Origin: Achromobacter pestifer
GTDB taxonomy: Bacteria > Pseudomonadota > Gammaproteobacteria > Burkholderiales > Burkholderiaceae_B
Reading direction: 5' to 3'
NCBI RefSeq assembly: GCF_902859625.1
Contig: NZ_CADIJX010000005.1
Coordinates: 310,001-374,000 of the forward strand
Length of the DNA: 64,000 nt
The translations under genes and the position numbers were made by a program. The notes beneath the pieces are model-generated. The model was not told the origin of the DNA. It saw only the letters and a list, made by a program, of their open reading frames with translations, and searched no databases. Shown here piece after piece: positions 61,273 to 64,000 of the stretch; position 1 is the first letter of the stretch; every line of letters begins with the position of its first letter.

Positions 61273-62346
61273 TTAGCGCCAAATGTTCCAGGGCGTCTGC
61301 ATCCAGATCGCCACCACGACCAGCCAAACGCCGGTCAGCGGGATGAAGATTTTCCAACCCAAACGCATGATCTGGTCATAGCGGTAGCGCGGGAACGAGG
61401 CCCGGAACCACACAAACAACGAGACCACGAAGAACGTCTTGAGACCCAGCCAGATCCAACCCGGAATCCAGGTCAGCGGCGCGATGTCGATCGGGGATGC
61501 CCAGCCGCCCAGGAACATGATCGATGCCATGCAGGACAGCAGAATCATGTTGGCGTATTCACCCAGGAAGAACAGGGCGAAGGCCATACCCGAGTACTCG
61601 ACCATGTGGCCGGCCACGATTTCCGATTCGCCTTCCACCACGTCGAACGGGTGACGGTTGGTTTCGGCAACGATCGCCACCACGTAGATCACGAACAGCG
61701 GCAACAGCGGCAGCCAGTTCCAGGACATGAACGTCAGGCCCTTGTCGGCAAACCAGCCGCGGTTCTGAACGTTGACGATCTCGGACATGTTCAGGCTGCC
61801 AGACACCAGCAGCACCGTCACCAGCACGAAGCCGATGGCCAGTTCATACGACAGCATCTGCGCCGAGGCGCGCAAGGCGCCCAGGAAGGCGTACTTGGAG
61901 TTCGACGCCCAGCCCGCCACGATCACGCCATACACGCCGATCGACGTGATGGCCATGATGTACAGCAGGCCGGCGTTGACGTTGGCCAACACGACATCAG
62001 GACCGAAGGGCACCACGGCCCAGGCCGCCAGCGCGGGCATCAGCGTGACCACGGGGGCCACGATGAACAGCACCTTGTTGGCTTCGCTGGGGACGATGAC
62101 TTCCTTCGTCAGCAGCTTGAACACGTCGGCGAAAGGTTGCAGCAACCCCTTGAAGCCGACGCGGTTCGGGCCCACGCGAACGTGCATGGCGCCGATCATC
62201 TTGCGTTCCCAGTACGTCAGGTACGCGACGCACAGAATGATCGGCACGGCGATGACCACAATCTTGATGAGGGTCCAGAGGACCATCCAGACCGTCGGGC
62301 CCAGCAATGCCTGCCCGTGGCTCTCAAGAACATTAAGCCATTCCAT
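61273..62346 (-). CDS. nuoH: NADH-quinone oxidoreductase subunit H
   Basis: 357-residue membrane subunit of complex I at the quinone-binding site, with about eight helices. The conserved loops are present: [37 protein letters not shown] and [15 protein letters not shown]. Its start shares a base with the nuoG stop. Confidence 0.97.
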   Translation of the reverse strand: MEWLNVLESHGQALLGPTVWMVLWTLIKIVVIAVPIILCVAYLTYWERKMIGAMHVRVGPNRVGFKGLLQPFADVFKLLTKEVIVPSEANKVLFIVAPVVTLMPALAAWAVVPFGPDVVLANVNAGLLYIMAITSIGVYGVIVAGWASNSKYAFLGALRASAQMLSYELAIGFVLVTVLLVSGSLNMSEIVNVQNRGWFADKGLTFMSWNWLPLLPLFVIYVVAIVAETNRHPFDVVEGESEIVAGHMVEYSGMAFALFFLGEYANMILLSCMASIMFLGGWASPIDIAPLTWIPGWIWLGLKTFFVVSLFVWFRASFPRYRYDQIMRLGWKIFIPLTGVWLVVVAIWMQTPWNIWR

Positions 62347-64000
62347 CAGGCACGCTCCACGCTGAGTTGACCGAATGCGCCACCCAGGGCTGCGGTGTTT
62401 TCAAAGGCTGCGGAAATGCGCACGGCACGATCGGCCACGGCATCATCCTGCACGGTTTCAAGCTCGACAGCGCCTTGCGCACCCGCGACGCGCACCTTGA
62501 CGCCGGCCGTCAGGCCCAGGCTCGTGAGCGTACGGCCGTTCATGGCGGCAGCGGGCTTCTTCGAGGCGGGCGACGCTTGCAGCGGCTCGGAACGGCGGAC
62601 CATGGCATCGGTGCGGTAGATCGGCACGTCAGCCACGCGCTCCAGGCCCGTCACGGCTTGGCCCAGGCCCAACGGGGCCTTGATGTCGTTGGACAGGCGG
62701 CCTTCGATGCCGCCAGCCAGCGCGGCGTCGCGCACGGATTCGGAGGTTTCGTCGTCAAAGCCGGCCAGGTGCAGGACGTTGCCCAGCACACGCAGGACCT
62801 TCCAGCCCGGGCGCGTCTGACCCAACGGCGAGACCGTGCCCTTGAAGCTCTGGGCCAGGCCTTGCGCGTTGACGTAGGTGCCCGAGGTTTCGGTGAACGG
62901 CGACACCGGCAGCATGACATCGGCCCATTCGGCAGCGGCCGAACGGTACGGCGTCAGGGCGACCGCGAATTGCGCGCCACGCAGCGCGGCGATGGCTTGC
63001 TGGCCGTTGTCGGCATCCAGCAGCGGCTCGGCGTGCAGCACGACGTACGCCTTCAGCGGTTCCGCCAGCATCGCGGCGGCGGTCTTGCCGCCCTTGCCCG
63101 GAACAGCACCGGCCAGGTAACCGCCGACGGTGTTGCCGCCAGAGGTCAGGAAGCCGAACTTGCCACCGGCCAGGTCCGCCACGGCGCGGCCGTTCGCGGC
63201 CAGCGTCGATGCCTGGGCGCTGGCGACGGCCAGGTTGCCCATCAGCACGGCGGTGTTGGCGCCGGAAGCCAGGCTGGCGGCGATGATCTTGGCGTTTTCG
63301 CCCGGCGTGACCGAGGCGAATTCGGCCGGCACGGCCTGTTCGCGGGCTTGCGCCAGGGCGACGGCCACTTCGGCCAGCGCACGCGGCAGCTCGGACGGCG
63401 CCACGGTGATGCGGGCGGCGATGGGCATCAGAGGATCGTCAGCAGCGCTGTCGACCATCAGGATCTGCGTGCCGCGCTTGGCGGCCTGGCGCAGACGCTG
63501 CGCCATCAGCGGATGATCCTTGCGCAGGAACGAGCCGACGACCAGGACACGGTCCAGGTTGTCGAGTTCGGCGATGGGCATGCCCAACCACGGCGCGCCC
63601 GTCAATGCGGCGTCGAAAGCCGGATCGGTCTGGCGCAGGCGGAAGTCGATGTTCTCGGAACCCAGCGCGCGGACCAGGCGGCCCAGCAGCGCATATTCTT
63701 CGGTCGTGGCGTATTCCGACGCCAGGGCGCCGATCTGGCCGGCACCGAAGCTGTCGCGAACGCGGGACAGGCCTTGGGCCACGGCTTGCAGCGCGTCGGC
63801 CCAGGAGGCTTCCTGCCACTTGCCGTCGGTGCCCTTGATCATCGGGGCGGACAGGCGGTCTTCGCTGTTCAGGCCTTCATACGAGAAGCGGTCGCGGTCG
63901 CTGATCCAGCATTCGTTGACGGCTTCGTCTTCAAACGGGACCACGCGCATCACGCGGTCGCCCTTGACCTGGACAACCAGATTGGCGCCCAGGCTGTCGT
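62346..64000 (-). CDS. nuoG: NADH-quinone oxidoreductase subunit G, N-terminus beyond window end
   Basis: C-terminal ~551 residues of the NADH-dehydrogenase arm subunit G, a molybdopterin-oxidoreductase-like protein. The frame stays open to base 64000 ([19 protein letters not shown] at the edge), so an internal methionine is not the start. Visible: [22 protein letters not shown] typical of the subunit G post-cluster region, [19 protein letters not shown], and the C-terminal domain with Ala-rich repeats. The N-terminal iron-sulfur region is outside the window. Confidence 0.95.
   Translation of the reverse strand, partial: DSLGANLVVQVKGDRVMRVVPFEDEAVNECWISDRDRFSYEGLNSEDRLSAPMIKGTDGKWQEASWADALQAVAQGLSRVRDSFGAGQIGALASEYATTEEYALLGRLVRALGSENIDFRLRQTDPAFDAALTGAPWLGMPIAELDNLDRVLVVGSFLRKDHPLMAQRLRQAAKRGTQILMVDSAADDPLMPIAARITVAPSELPRALAEVAVALAQAREQAVPAEFASVTPGENAKIIAASLASGANTAVLMGNLAVASAQASTLAANGRAVADLAGGKFGFLTSGGNTVGGYLAGAVPGKGGKTAAAMLAEPLKAYVVLHAEPLLDADNGQQAIAALRGAQFAVALTPYRSAAAEWADVMLPVSPFTETSGTYVNAQGLAQSFKGTVSPLGQTRPGWKVLRVLGNVLHLAGFDDETSESVRDAALAGGIEGRLSNDIKAPLGLGQAVTGLERVADVPIYRTDAMVRRSEPLQASPASKKPAAAMNGRTLTSLGLTAGVKVRVAGAQGAVELETVQDDAVADRAVRISAAFENTAALGGAFGQLSVERA

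Overview
The window looks like chromosomal core DNA of a high-GC betaproteobacterium of the family Alcaligenaceae (Achromobacter/Bordetella type). Signs of this are a RisA/RisS (OmpR/EnvZ) pair of Bordetella type, a 14-subunit-type nuo operon ending in a small DUF2818 membrane protein, an intracellular PHB depolymerase with a Cys nucleophile, many high-affinity amino-acid ABC (HAAT) genes, and compact gene spacing. I saw no rRNA, tRNA, prophage, insertion sequence or CRISPR array.

Layout. 1-5.0 kb: pncB (cut by the window edge), fdxA, a ferredoxin-NADP reductase, phaZ, an orphan soluble RnfB-like ferredoxin and nth. 5.0-5.5 kb: a repeat-rich, dyad-rich intergenic region with a perfect FNR-type site. 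5.5-10.2 kb: HAAT transporter 1 (ATPase, ATPase, binding protein, two permeases). 10.3-14.9 kb: an orphan ProX-type binding protein, a branched-chain aminotransferase, a Tat-exported phosphocholine phospholipase C and an ASCH protein. 14.9-16.1 kb: a RidA-like gene and a TetR regulator behind a perfect operator-like palindrome. 16.1-21.1 kb (minus): HAAT transporter 2, with a permease-ATPase fusion. 21.3-23.2 kb (minus): a BioMNY-type biotin ECF transporter. 23.3-25.4 kb: msrB, yciB, bolA and a parvulin isomerase. 25.5-29.6 kb: a FecI/FecR pair and a hydroxamate-type TonB receptor with an STN domain.

29.6-36.4 kb (minus): smc-zipA-ligA. 36.6-40.3 kb: lplT, then (minus) a tsaB-rimI fusion and a family-4 uracil-DNA glycosylase. 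40.4-43.8 kb: risA-risS, then the ahpC-ahpD antioxidant pair. 43.9-46.0 kb (minus): a secreted multidomain protein that joins a beta-sandwich region, a DUF4344-like HEFGH metallopeptidase and a rhodanese-like domain lacking the catalytic Cys; this is the least described gene here. 46.2-51.8 kb: ispD-ispF (minus) divergent from mfd, then serB. 51.8-54.1 kb (minus): a second TonB receptor (catecholate/Fiu type). 54.4-64 kb (minus): nuoG(partial)-H-I-J-K-L-M-N-DUF2818.

How the genes work together: amino-acid uptake (two HAAT systems) lies beside a branched-chain aminotransferase; two iron-uptake receptors have candidate Fur sites; and genome-maintenance genes (nth, ligA, smc, UDG, mfd) are scattered across the window. 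No single large novel system is evident. The unusual points are the metallopeptidase-rhodanese protein, the orphan RnfB beside nth, the LivM-LivG and TsaB-RimI fusions, a Walker A Lys-to-Arg change in one LivF, and a long inverted-repeat element with a second half-copy nearby.
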